Shown here piece by piece: positions 44,485-52,330 of a DNA stretch of 64,000 bases (position 1 is the first letter of the stretch; each line of letters starts with the position of its first letter). The position numbers were made by a program, and so were the translations under genes. The notes beneath the pieces were generated by a model. That model had not been told where the DNA came from, made no database searches, and was given only the letters and a program-made list of their open reading frames with translations. The DNA comes from JBCFAY01 sp038562375 (GTDB lineage Bacteria; Bacillota; Clostridia; Christensenellales; CAG-138): NCBI GenBank assembly GCA_038562375.1, contig JBCFAY010000007.1:62001-126000 (forward strand). Reading direction: 5' to 3'.

Positions 44485-46303
44485 TGTTCGCCACCTCCCT
44501 TTGCGTAATCGTCCAGCTCATCGCCGAGGTATACTGCCGCCACATACGGCTGTACCGTCCGCCCGAGGCCGCGAGCGCGTCGTGCCTGCCTTCCTCGGCA
44601 AGCCTTCCCTCGTCGATTACGAGGATCTTGTCGGCGCCCCGCACACTCGAGAGCCTGTGCGCGATGATGATGACCGTCTTGTTCTTCATGAGCTGCTCAA
44701 AGGCGAGCTGGATTTTATGCTCGTTTTCCGGATCGGCAAAGGCGGTCGCCTCGTCGAGCACGATGATGGGCGCGTTTTTAAGAATCGCCCTGGCGATTGC
44801 GATCCGCTGCCTCTCGCCGCCGGACAAATGGATGTTGTTGGTCCCGATGACCGTGTCGTAGCCGCCGGGCAGCCTTTCGACGAATTCGTGGCACTGCGCC
44901 GCCTTCGCGGCCGCGATCACATCCTCCCGGCTCGCGTCCTTATTGCCGATGCGGATGTTGTCGAGTATGCTCTGCTGGAAAAGGAACACGTCCTGGAACA
45001 CGAAGCTGACGATGCTCATCAGGTATTCGCCGGACATCTCGCGGATATCCACGCCGCCGATCTTGATGCTGCCGGCGTTCACGTCGTAAAAGCGCGGAAT
45101 GAGATGGGCGATCGTGCTCTTGCCGGAGCCGGACGGGCCGACAAGCGCCGTGACCTCGTTTTGTTTCGCCGTAAAGCTGACGCCGGATAAAGCCTCCGAT
45201 TCGCCGTAGGAAAAGCTTACATGATCAAAGGCAATATCAAAGCCCCGCGCTGTCTTGGGATTTTTAGCCTCCGGCAGGGGTTTCTCGGCGAATACCCGGT
45301 CCATGCGCTCGATGCCGTCGGCAATCTGTCTTCCCTTTTGCGATATGTACATCAGCTTGAGGAAGGGCGCCGTGATGGCGACCGAAAAGATCAGATAAAA
45401 CAGCGCCGACAGCGCGAATTTCGGGTAATCGGTCACGCCGCCCGCAAGCCAAATGATGACCGGCATCAGGAATATGTAGATGTTGTTGAGCACCACGAGG
45501 AACATCACAAACCCATTCTTGAAGGATTTTGTGTACGCGAGCGCGAAATCGCCGTAGGTCTTGATGGAATCATAGAATTTTCTGAAGGAGTATATCGTCT
45601 GGCTGAACGCTTTGACGACCGAGATGCCGCGCACATACTCCACCGAGGCGTTGTTCATGTCCTCAAGCGAATCCTGATAGGTCTTGATAAACGCCGAGGC
45701 GTTTTTCCCCGCATACATGCTTTGAAGGATATAGAGCACGATGATCGGCACGAGCGTCGCGAGGCCCAGCCGCCAGTCGAAAACGAACAATATGACCAGC
45801 ACGACGAGCGGAGTGGCGAACGAACCGACCAGATCGGGAAGCTGATGGGCGATGAATCCCTCGATCTTCTCGATATTCTCATCCACCACCTTGCGGATCT
45901 TGCCCGTAGAGTTCTCGGTATGAAAGCCCATCGGCAGGCTCGCGAGATGGTTCGTGAATTTCAGTTTTAAGTAATACAGCGTTTTGAACGCGGCAAGATG
46001 CGAGCACATCAGCGCGAGAAAATTCAGCAGGATCGCGCCGATCGCCGCTCCTCCGGCAAGCCAGCCGAGGCGGATCATGGAGCCGCCGTCGATGCCGCTC
46101 AGATCGTTCATGTGCATCGCCAGTTCGCGGATGATGTAATAGATCGCCACGAAAGGCACAAACGAAACCGCCACGCTTAGCACGGCGAGTATGCACGATG
46201 AAAGAACGAGCGCCTTTTTGGTAAACGCAAGCTCCCACATGCGCCTCATGCCGCTGTTTGCGCCGCTTTTACTCCGCGGTGTTTTCGCGTTGGGACTGGA
46301 CAT
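44477..46303 (-). CDS. ABC exporter-type half transporter (first of a pair)
   Basis: The 608-residue protein has an exporter-fold membrane domain (about 30-330) and an ATPase domain with GPSGSGKST, LSGGERQR, PIIVLDEATAFADPEN and IAHRLSSV. In the Walker B extension Asp-Pro-Glu-Asn replaces the more usual SxD layout, as in other members of this subgroup. It opens the operon; the ATG at 46303 has AAAGGAGGAG upstream. The promoter region carries palindromic operators shared with tetR control. Confidence 0.93.
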   Translation of the reverse strand: MSSPNAKTPRSKSGANSGMRRMWELAFTKKALVLSSCILAVLSVAVSFVPFVAIYYIIRELAMHMNDLSGIDGGSMIRLGWLAGGAAIGAILLNFLALMCSHLAAFKTLYYLKLKFTNHLASLPMGFHTENSTGKIRKVVDENIEKIEGFIAHQLPDLVGSFATPLVVLVILFVFDWRLGLATLVPIIVLYILQSMYAGKNASAFIKTYQDSLEDMNNASVEYVRGISVVKAFSQTIYSFRKFYDSIKTYGDFALAYTKSFKNGFVMFLVVLNNIYIFLMPVIIWLAGGVTDYPKFALSALFYLIFSVAITAPFLKLMYISQKGRQIADGIERMDRVFAEKPLPEAKNPKTARGFDIAFDHVSFSYGESEALSGVSFTAKQNEVTALVGPSGSGKSTIAHLIPRFYDVNAGSIKIGGVDIREMSGEYLMSIVSFVFQDVFLFQQSILDNIRIGNKDASREDVIAAAKAAQCHEFVERLPGGYDTVIGTNNIHLSGGERQRIAIARAILKNAPIIVLDEATAFADPENEHKIQLAFEQLMKNKTVIIIAHRLSSVRGADKILVIDEGRLAEEGRHDALAASGGRYSRMWRQYTSAMSWTITQREVANNA

Positions 46304-46324
46304 AGTACTCCTCCTTTATTAATA

Positions 46325-46340
46325 GTTAGTTATAACTAAC
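46325..46340. promoter_or_regulatory. TetR operator 1 (perfect 16-bp palindrome)
   Basis: GTTAGTTATAACTAAC is exactly self-complementary and lies 22 bases upstream of the first ABC gene, over its likely core promoter (TATAAC lies within it on the minus strand). Its outer arms GTTAG/CTAAC are the same as those at 46383-46398. Confidence 0.8.
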
Positions 46341-46382
46341 CAAATGGCGAAAAATAAAAGCCTCCATGGAAGGCGCGCGGCA

Positions 46383-46398
46383 GTTAGACGCGTCTAAC
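46383..46398. promoter_or_regulatory. TetR operator 2 (perfect 16-bp palindrome)
   Basis: GTTAGACGCGTCTAAC is a second exact palindrome with the same GTTAG/CTAAC arms and a different 6-bp centre. The two centres are 58 bp apart. It lies just after the tetR stop codon. Confidence 0.8.
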
Positions 46399-46413
46399 TT
46401 TTTGACTAAAAAA

Positions 46414-47040
46414 TTAAACCCTGTTGAACAGCTCACGAAACACGCTTTTCCAGCCGCCGGTATAAAAAACGGCTAAAAACTCAAGGTTCTCAACGGCTTG
46501 TTCATAGCTCATATCGTGACGGACAGGTTCGAAGAGCGCGTTGATATAGCTGTCCGATACAATATGGATGACATTATGGTTGAGCCTGGCGACGGACCCG
46601 TCCGACTTCTGCAACCTGTTCAAATAGGAAAGCGTATGCCTGATCTCGCGATCTACGATCGCATGTACAAAGTCCGCTTTTGAAGAACCCTCCGCATTGA
46701 CGATCAACAGTCTGAAAATATCGAAATTGTCATAGATGAATTTGTAAACCCGATGGAGGTCGGCAATGGTGCTCTGCATCGTGACCTCGCTCACGATACC
46801 CTCGGCATCATAATAGGAGGCGCTCAATTCGTCGAACATTTTGTCCACCTGATCGCAAACAGGGGCAACGATCGCGTCAAACAGCGCGGCCTTATCTTTA
46901 AAGTAGGCGTAGATGGCACCCGTCGTCATCCCGGCGGCGGAGGCGATATTCCGAAGGGATGCGTTCTGAAAGCCCTTTTGCAAAAATTCCTGCTTGCCGA
47001 AATGCAGGAGTTTCTCCTGCGTGCTCATCCCGTTACGCAT
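46414..47040 (-). CDS. TetR-family transcriptional repressor
   Basis: The 208-residue protein has the TetR N-terminal helix-turn-helix: EKLLHFGKQEFLQKGFQNASLRNIASAAGMTTGAIYAYFKDKAALF. The C-terminal ligand domain is not assignable. The ATG at 47040 follows AAGGAGG, and 43 codons of upstream in-frame sequence are discarded because they cross the promoter. It lies directly upstream of the ABC/ECF operon on the same strand, with two palindromes between, and has its own promoter with a dyad, so it probably controls both. Confidence 0.93.
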   Translation of the reverse strand: MRNGMSTQEKLLHFGKQEFLQKGFQNASLRNIASAAGMTTGAIYAYFKDKAALFDAIVAPVCDQVDKMFDELSASYYDAEGIVSEVTMQSTIADLHRVYKFIYDNFDIFRLLIVNAEGSSKADFVHAIVDREIRHTLSYLNRLQKSDGSVARLNHNVIHIVSDSYINALFEPVRHDMSYEQAVENLEFLAVFYTGGWKSVFRELFNRV

Positions 47041-47068
47041 AGGGGCGCCTCCTTCCCTGTGATATTGC

Positions 47069-47121
47069 ATAACAACGTTATATAACAGTGTTATTCTATG
47101 TGATTTTTTGAATGCTGTCAA
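47069..47121 (-). promoter_or_regulatory. tetR promoter with tandem dyad operator
   Basis: On the minus strand TTGACA (47121-47116), a 17-bp spacer and TAGAAT (47098-47093) form a strong promoter. Overlapping the -10 and the start point are two abutting 13-bp dyads, ATAACAACGTTAT (47069-47081) and ATAACAGTGTTAT (47082-47094). Their ATAAC/GTTAT arms resemble, but do not equal, the CTAAC/GTTAG arms of the downstream operators. No other feature is seen between 47122 and 47286. Confidence 0.75.
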
Positions 47122-47286
47122 GAGTGATCGTATAAAAACTGGTAAAATATCGGCGGACACCCGCCCCAACCATCCGTCCTCGCCTGTAAGCAGTGATATG
47201 CATCGAACGTTGCGGTAAGCGACCTTCCTTTACGATAAACCGTGCGTTCGTTTATTCCCCCTTCGCGGGGCATAGCGGCGGAATGA

Positions 47287-47340
47287 TTGACGATGCGAAT
47301 ACCAAATGATATAGTATCGCTATACCCGTATGGGTATAGC
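47287..47340 (+). promoter_or_regulatory. csoR-type gene promoter and operator
   Basis: TTGACG (47287-47292), a 17-bp spacer and TATAGT (47310-47315) are followed by the palindrome GCTATACCC-GTAT-GGGTATAGC (47319-47340), with perfect 9-bp arms. TACCC-N4-GGGTA is the known CsoR-type operator form. The ribosome binding site follows at once. Confidence 0.88.
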
Positions 47341-47352
47341 GGAGGTAAAAGT

Positions 47353-47628
47353 ATGCGCAAATGTATGGACGGCGACAACCTCCATAGAAGGCTCAACAAA
47401 ATCATGGGGCAAATCAAAGCCATCGACAAAATGGTGGATGACGATGTTCCCTGCGAGGATGTGCTGATTCAAATAAACGCCGTGAAAAGCGCTTTGCATA
47501 AGGTTGGCCAGGTCGTTCTGGAGGGCCACCTGAACCACTGCGTCCGCGAGGGGATTGAAAACGGCGATGCGGATAAAACCATTGCGGATTTTGCCAAGGC
47601 GGTGGAGCATTTTTCAAGGATGTCATAG
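47353..47628 (+). CDS. CsoR/FrmR-family metal-sensing repressor
   Basis: The 91-residue all-helical protein has the CsoR fold and the Cys34-His59-Cys63 triad that binds Cu(I) in true CsoR proteins (PCEDVLIQINAVKSAL; EGHLNHC). It would bind the TACCC-N4-GGGTA site at its own promoter and a variant in front of the P-type ATPase. Triad ligands suggest copper, but persulfide-sensing CstR relatives keep the two Cys as well. The ATG at 47353 follows GGAGG. Confidence 0.9.
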   Translation: MRKCMDGDNLHRRLNKIMGQIKAIDKMVDDDVPCEDVLIQINAVKSALHKVGQVVLEGHLNHCVREGIENGDADKTIADFAKAVEHFSRMS

Positions 47629-47648
47629 ACTGGTCGGATCTGGTGAAA

Positions 47649-47682
47649 GACGGCGGCTTTTCAAAAAGCCGCCGTCCTTTTT
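47649..47682 (+). terminator. Rho-independent terminator after csoR-type gene
   Basis: GACGGCGGCTTTT pairs with AAAAGCCGCCGTC and is followed by CTTTTT. The T-run ends one or two bases before the -35 box of the next promoter. Confidence 0.9.
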
Positions 47683-47683
47683 A

Positions 47684-47733
47684 TTGACACCATATATTCG
47701 TGTGCATATAATATACCCATACCCCCATAGGTA
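47684..47733 (+). promoter_or_regulatory. P-type ATPase promoter and CsoR-type operator
   Basis: TTGACA (47684-47689), a 17-bp spacer and TATAAT (47707-47712) form a perfect consensus sigma-A promoter. The operator TACCC-CCAT-AGGTA (47720-47733) lies over the transcription start and differs by one base from the site in front of the csoR-type gene. Confidence 0.92.
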
Positions 47734-47750
47734 TGTTAAGGAGTATTGGA

Positions 47751-49643
47751 TTGGTTGCATTTTTAAAAGACAACGAAAAACGGACGGTGCTTCTGCTCAT
47801 TCTTTCCGCCCCCGCTTTGATCGTCAGCTTCTTCCGCCTCGGCAATCCGCCGGTTGACGCGGCGTGGGCGGCAATCGTTCTCTGCGGCATCCCGATCATA
47901 AAAGACGCCGTCGTCGGCCTGATCACAGCGTTCAATATCAAAGCGGACGTTTTGGTATCCATAGCATTGATCGCGTCCATTGCCATCGGGGAAACCTTTG
48001 CCGCCGGCGAGGTTGCTTTCATTATGGCCCTCGGCGCTTATCTGGAGGAGCGCACCGTGGCGAAGGCGCGCGCAGGAATTGAAAAGCTGGTGCATTTGAC
48101 CCCCTCCACGGCGAGGGTGATACGCAGCGGCGAGGAAAACATAATCCCCGCAGAACAGGTCGAAGTAGGCGATACCCTCCGGGTATTGGCCGGGGAAACA
48201 ATCGCCGTAGACGGTCTGATTACAAAAGGCCGGACTTGTGTCGACCAGTCCGTTATGACGGGCGAATCCCTCCCCGTTGACAAAAGCGAGGGCGACGAAG
48301 TACAAAGCGGAACCGTCAACCAGTTCGGAACCTTTGATATGGTGGCGCAAAGGGTCGGTGAGGATAGTTCTCTGCAGCGCATGGTACGCCTTGTGGAATC
48401 CGCGGATGCGGGGAAGGCAAAAATCGTCGGCATTACCGACCGCTGGGCGACATGGATTGTTGTAATTGCCCTCGCCGCCGCTGTCATCACATGGGTTGCC
48501 ACGGGGGAGATCATCCGCTCGGTGACGATTCTCGTTGTGTTCTGCCCCTGCGCGCTTGTGCTTGCAACGCCTACCGCTATTATGGCAGGCATCGGAAACG
48601 CTACAAAATACGGCATCCTTATCAGCAAAGCAGACGCGCTGGAGCGCCTGGCAAAGGTGCGGCGGATTGCGTTTGACAAAACGGGTACGCTTACCTACGG
48701 CAAACCTTCCGTGACAAAAGCGGAAAGTTCTGTTTCAGACATAAACGGCGATAAATTGCTTGAAATGACTGCAACGGCAGAATTGCGCTCGGAGCATCCG
48801 CTCGGCAAGGCCATCGTTGCGCATTACAAGAAGGGGCACGGAAAGCCGCCTTCCGAGCCGGAAGCGTTTGAGCTGCTGCCGGGCCGCGGCGTTGCAGCGC
48901 GGGTGCAGGGCCGGGCGTTGTTTGCGGGAAACGACGCGCTCGTTGCCGATCATGCGTTGGAAATACCAAAGGAGCTTAAACAAAGCGTAAACGACGCGAA
49001 GGCCAACGGCAATACTGTGATTTATGTGATGGACAAGGAGCGCGTCATCGGCTTGATCGCCCTTTCCGATACGTTGCGGCCCGATGCCGCCCAAACGGTC
49101 GAAGCAATCGGCGAAACAGGCACAAAGACGGTGCTGCTTACCGGCGATGCCCCGCAAGCGGCAAACCATATCGCGGGAGTTGCAGGGATTGCCGAGGTGA
49201 GAGCAAACTGCCTGCCGGAAGATAAATTGACTGAAATTCGGCGTTATCAGGAAAGCGGCGATCCTGTCTGCATGGTGGGCGACGGTATCAACGACGCCCC
49301 CGCGCTCAAAGCCGCCCACGTAGGCATTGCAATGGGCGGCGTCGGAAGCGATATTGCCATCGAAGCGGCCGATATCGTTCTTGTCGGCGATGATATCAAG
49401 GAAATCCCGCACTTGCTGAGGCTGTCAAAGAAGGTGCTGCGCACCATCGGCATCAATCTTGCGGCATCCATGATACTCAATTTTGCCGCCATTTCTTTGG
49501 CGATTATCGGGATACTGAACCCGGTGCTGGGCGCGCTCGTACATAATATCGGCTCAGTGGCGGTCGTCATCAATTCTTCGTTGCTGTTGAAATGGAGGAA
49601 AGGATATAAGACAAGGCGCGCAAACGCCGCCTTACGCGCATAG
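47751..49643 (+). CDS. P1B-type heavy-metal ATPase without N-terminal HMA domain
   Basis: The 630-residue membrane pump has the P-type motifs: TGES, FCPCALVLATPTA (CPC metal site), DKTGTLT with the phosphorylated Asp, SEHPLGKA and GDGINDAPAL. No metal-binding HMA domain precedes the first span. The last span has ALVHNIGSVAVVINS, which differs from the copper-pump pattern and recalls CtpC-like pumps. The start is probably the TTG at 47751, seven bases after AAGGAG; the upstream ATG (47733) lies in the operator with no ribosome binding site. Confidence 0.93.
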   Translation: MVAFLKDNEKRTVLLLILSAPALIVSFFRLGNPPVDAAWAAIVLCGIPIIKDAVVGLITAFNIKADVLVSIALIASIAIGETFAAGEVAFIMALGAYLEERTVAKARAGIEKLVHLTPSTARVIRSGEENIIPAEQVEVGDTLRVLAGETIAVDGLITKGRTCVDQSVMTGESLPVDKSEGDEVQSGTVNQFGTFDMVAQRVGEDSSLQRMVRLVESADAGKAKIVGITDRWATWIVVIALAAAVITWVATGEIIRSVTILVVFCPCALVLATPTAIMAGIGNATKYGILISKADALERLAKVRRIAFDKTGTLTYGKPSVTKAESSVSDINGDKLLEMTATAELRSEHPLGKAIVAHYKKGHGKPPSEPEAFELLPGRGVAARVQGRALFAGNDALVADHALEIPKELKQSVNDAKANGNTVIYVMDKERVIGLIALSDTLRPDAAQTVEAIGETGTKTVLLTGDAPQAANHIAGVAGIAEVRANCLPEDKLTEIRRYQESGDPVCMVGDGINDAPALKAAHVGIAMGGVGSDIAIEAADIVLVGDDIKEIPHLLRLSKKVLRTIGINLAASMILNFAAISLAIIGILNPVLGALVHNIGSVAVVINSSLLLKWRKGYKTRRANAALRA

Positions 49644-49743
49644 TCCTTGATCGTGCGCGTCACAGGCGGCAAAAAAGCAGCTTGCATCCAAACGAGCATC
49701 GGCTAGAATAAAGATATCGACGATGTAGAGGAGGGGATTGCAT

Positions 49744-50169
49744 ATGCTTTGGAGCGAACGGTACGGGTCCGAACAGATGCCCACTCAAGCGGAAATAAGC
49801 TCGTTCATCGGCAACGCGATGTGGGAGGAGTTCAATGCCTATTTGCAGCGGGTCTACGGCGTCGAACCGTCCTGCGCTTACAGCAAATGCCCGGCGCAGA
49901 AAGGCTGGAACGTCAAATACCAAAAGTCGGGCAGGTCGCTGTGCACCCTGTACCCGATGGAGGGTTATTTTATCGCTTTGGTCGCCATCGGCGCCAAAGA
50001 ACAGGCGGAGGCGAATCTCGCGCTAAAGCACTGCACCAACCATGTGCGCGAGCTGTATGAAAAAACCGTGCCGATGAACGGCAGCCGCTGGCTGATGATC
50101 CGCGTAACCGGCACGGCGGTGTTCGAGGATGTCAAGCGCTTGATCGCCGTCCGCAGGCCGGTAAAATAA
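49744..50169 (+). CDS. DUF3788-family protein
   Basis: The 141-residue cytosolic protein matches DUF3788: MWEEFNAYLQRVYGVEPSCAYSKCPAQKGWNVKYQKSGRSLCTLYP, then LVAIG and the C-terminal DVKRLIAVRRPVK. The function is unknown; distant relatives sit among small stress or resistance genes. The ATG at 49744 follows GAGGAGGGG. It probably stands alone; about 170 bases without clear features separate it from the purine genes. Confidence 0.83.
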   Translation: MLWSERYGSEQMPTQAEISSFIGNAMWEEFNAYLQRVYGVEPSCAYSKCPAQKGWNVKYQKSGRSLCTLYPMEGYFIALVAIGAKEQAEANLALKHCTNHVRELYEKTVPMNGSRWLMIRVTGTAVFEDVKRLIAVRRPVK

Positions 50170-50280
50170 CCGCGGCCCGAAGCCCGCTTCTTGCTCCCGT
50201 TGGCTGTTGGAAGGGGCGGCTCGCCTTGCGCGCAAAGCGCCGACCGCCGCCGTTTTTAGGAAAATCCGCCTATTTTTCAG

Positions 50281-50309
50281 TTGAAATCTCCCATTTCTTT
50301 GTGTATGGT
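50281..50309 (+). promoter_or_regulatory. Candidate promoter of the purine genes
   Basis: TTGAAA (50281-50286) and TATGGT (50304-50309) are 17 bp apart, about 30 bases upstream of the first start codon. No purine riboswitch was seen. Confidence 0.45.
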
Positions 50310-50340
50310 ATAGGTATTCTTTATTTGAACGAGGTACCCA

Positions 50341-51045
50341 ATGCAGGCGCTATCCATTCATGAGGCGCTCGGCGCCAATCCTTATCCCGGCAGGGGAATC
50401 CTGTTCGGGCGCAGTCCCTCGGGGCAGGCGGTCGCGGCATATTTTATCATGGGGCGCAGCCAAAACAGCCGCAACAGGCTGTTTGTTCCCGACGGCGAGG
50501 GCCTTCTCACCGAGATACACGACCCCGCCAAGCTGGAAGACCCTTCGCTGATCCTCTACGCGCCCGTGAAGATGTTCCATCGGACGCTCATCGTCACCAA
50601 CGGCGACCAGACGGATACGATATTCGATGCGCTGAAGCATGGCCGGAGCTTTGAAAGCGCGCTCAGATCCCGCTGTTTTGAGCCGGACGCGCCCAATTAT
50701 ACGCCCCGGATCAGCGGCATCCTGGAATTCGGCGGCGGCTTTTCCTATCGGCTTTCGATCCTCAAGGCGGACGAGCGCCAATGCTGCGAGCGGCAATTCT
50801 ATGAATATGAACTGCCGCAGCCCGGTGTGGGCCATTTGATCCATACCTACCGCTCCGACGGGCAGCCCCTGCCCCCCTTCGACGGCGAACCAAAGCGCGT
50901 CGCGCTCCCGGACGGCCTTGATAGCATCGCAGAGGAGCTGTGGGAGAGTCTTGCCGAAGATAACCGCATCTCGCTCTTCGTGCGCGAGATCGATCCGAAA
51001 ACGCTGTCGGCGCAGACGCGCATCATCAACCGCTTTACACGGTAA
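50341..51045 (+). CDS. IMP cyclohydrolase, PurO-like
   Basis: The 234-residue protein fits the stand-alone IMP cyclohydrolase family (PurO-type), which closes the ring of FAICAR to IMP: EALGANPYPGRGILFGRSPSGQAVAAYFIMGRSQNSRNR near the start, then VTNGDQTDTIF and EPDAPNYTPRISG. This family has the Ntn-hydrolase-like fold and is unrelated to the N-terminal domain of PurH. It precedes the AICAR transformylase gene by nine bases, so the two make the last two steps of purine synthesis. Confidence 0.88.
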   Translation: MQALSIHEALGANPYPGRGILFGRSPSGQAVAAYFIMGRSQNSRNRLFVPDGEGLLTEIHDPAKLEDPSLILYAPVKMFHRTLIVTNGDQTDTIFDALKHGRSFESALRSRCFEPDAPNYTPRISGILEFGGGFSYRLSILKADERQCCERQFYEYELPQPGVGHLIHTYRSDGQPLPPFDGEPKRVALPDGLDSIAEELWESLAEDNRISLFVREIDPKTLSAQTRIINRFTR

Positions 51046-51054
51046 GGAGCATTT

Positions 51055-52233
51055 ATGGCCCAGCGCATTTCCCTGAAATACGGCTGCAACCCCAACCAGA
51101 AGCCCGCGAGCATATTCATCGAGCAGGGCGAGCTGCCCGTCGAGGTCTTAAACGGCTCTCCGGGCTACATCAACTTTCTCGACGCGCTCAACGCTTACCA
51201 GCTCGTAAGCGAGCTCAGGCAGGCGCTCAGGCTGCCGGCCGCGGCGTCGTTCAAGCACGTGAGCCCCGCCGGCGCGGCCGTCGGCATCGCGCTCGACGAG
51301 ACCGACCGCCGTATGTTCTTCGTCGGCGATATGGATCTTTCGCCGCTCGCGTGCGCGTATATCCGCGCGCGCGGCTCGGACAGGCTTTCCTCGTTCGGCG
51401 ATTTCATCGCGCTCTCCGACCCGTGCGACGAGCCCACCGCGCGCTACATCGCCCCGCTCGTGTCCGACGGAATCATCGCTCCGGGGTTCGCCCCAGAGGC
51501 GCTGAACATCCTAAAAGAGAAGCGCAAGGGAAGCTACAACATCATCAAGATCGACCCCGGCTATTCCCCCGCCCCCGTCGAGCGCCGCCGGGTGTACGGC
51601 ATCACGTTCGAGCAGGGCAGGAACGACGCGCGCATCGACGCGGGGATCCTCAAGAACATCGTGACACGGAACAGGGAACTGCCGGAACCCGCGGTGCGCG
51701 ATCTGATATTGGCGCTCATCGCGCTCAAGTATACGCAGTCAAACTCCGTCTGCTATACGCACAACGGGCAGACGATCGGCGTGGGCGCGGGCCAGCAATC
51801 CCGCATCCACTGCACGCGGCTCGCGGGCAGCAAGGCCGATCTTTGGCAGTTGAGGCGGCACGAGCGCGTGCTCTCGCTCCCCTTCCTCGACGGCGTGAAG
51901 GCGGCCGACCGCGACAACGCGATCGACCTGTATCTGAACGAACAAGAAGTTGGCGACGTACTCGGCGACGGCAAGTGGCAGCGCCTGTTCCGCTGCAGGC
52001 CGGAGCCCCTCGGCGAAACGGAGCGGCAGGCATGGCTTAATACGGTTCGCGGCGTGTCGCTCGGCAGCGACGCGTTCTTCCCGTTCGACGACAACATCGA
52101 GCGCGCGGCGCGCAGCGGCGTAAGCTATATCGCTCAGCCGGGCGGCTCCATCCGCGACGAGGACGTGATCGCCGCGTGCGACCGGCACGGGATGGTCATG
52201 GCGTTTACGGGACTTCGGCTGTTTCATCATTGA
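51055..52233 (+). CDS. purH: Stand-alone AICAR transformylase (PurH C-terminal domain)
   Basis: The 392-residue protein transfers formyl from 10-formyl-tetrahydrofolate to AICAR. It has the active-site SFKHVSPAGAAVG with the Lys-His pair, YTQSNSVCYTHNGQTIGVGAGQQSR, and the C-terminal AQPGGSIRDEDVIAACDRHGMVMAFTG. The N-terminal IMP cyclohydrolase domain of normal bifunctional PurH (about 500 residues) is missing; the gene just upstream supplies that step. Confidence 0.93.
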   Translation: MAQRISLKYGCNPNQKPASIFIEQGELPVEVLNGSPGYINFLDALNAYQLVSELRQALRLPAAASFKHVSPAGAAVGIALDETDRRMFFVGDMDLSPLACAYIRARGSDRLSSFGDFIALSDPCDEPTARYIAPLVSDGIIAPGFAPEALNILKEKRKGSYNIIKIDPGYSPAPVERRRVYGITFEQGRNDARIDAGILKNIVTRNRELPEPAVRDLILALIALKYTQSNSVCYTHNGQTIGVGAGQQSRIHCTRLAGSKADLWQLRRHERVLSLPFLDGVKAADRDNAIDLYLNEQEVGDVLGDGKWQRLFRCRPEPLGETERQAWLNTVRGVSLGSDAFFPFDDNIERAARSGVSYIAQPGGSIRDEDVIAACDRHGMVMAFTGLRLFHH

Positions 52234-52264
52234 TCAAACGCAGGCGCTCCGCGCCGCGCAATGT

Positions 52265-52303
52265 AAAAAAACGCCAGATGCCCCGCGGCATATGGCGTTC
52301 TTT
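52265..52303. terminator. Bidirectional terminator between purH and the ECF operon
   Basis: AACGCCA-G-ATGCC pairs with GGCAT-A-TGGCGTT around CCGC, with an A-run upstream and T-rich sequence downstream. Confidence 0.82.
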
Positions 52304-52330
52304 ATTCCATCGGATTTGATGAAAAACGCG

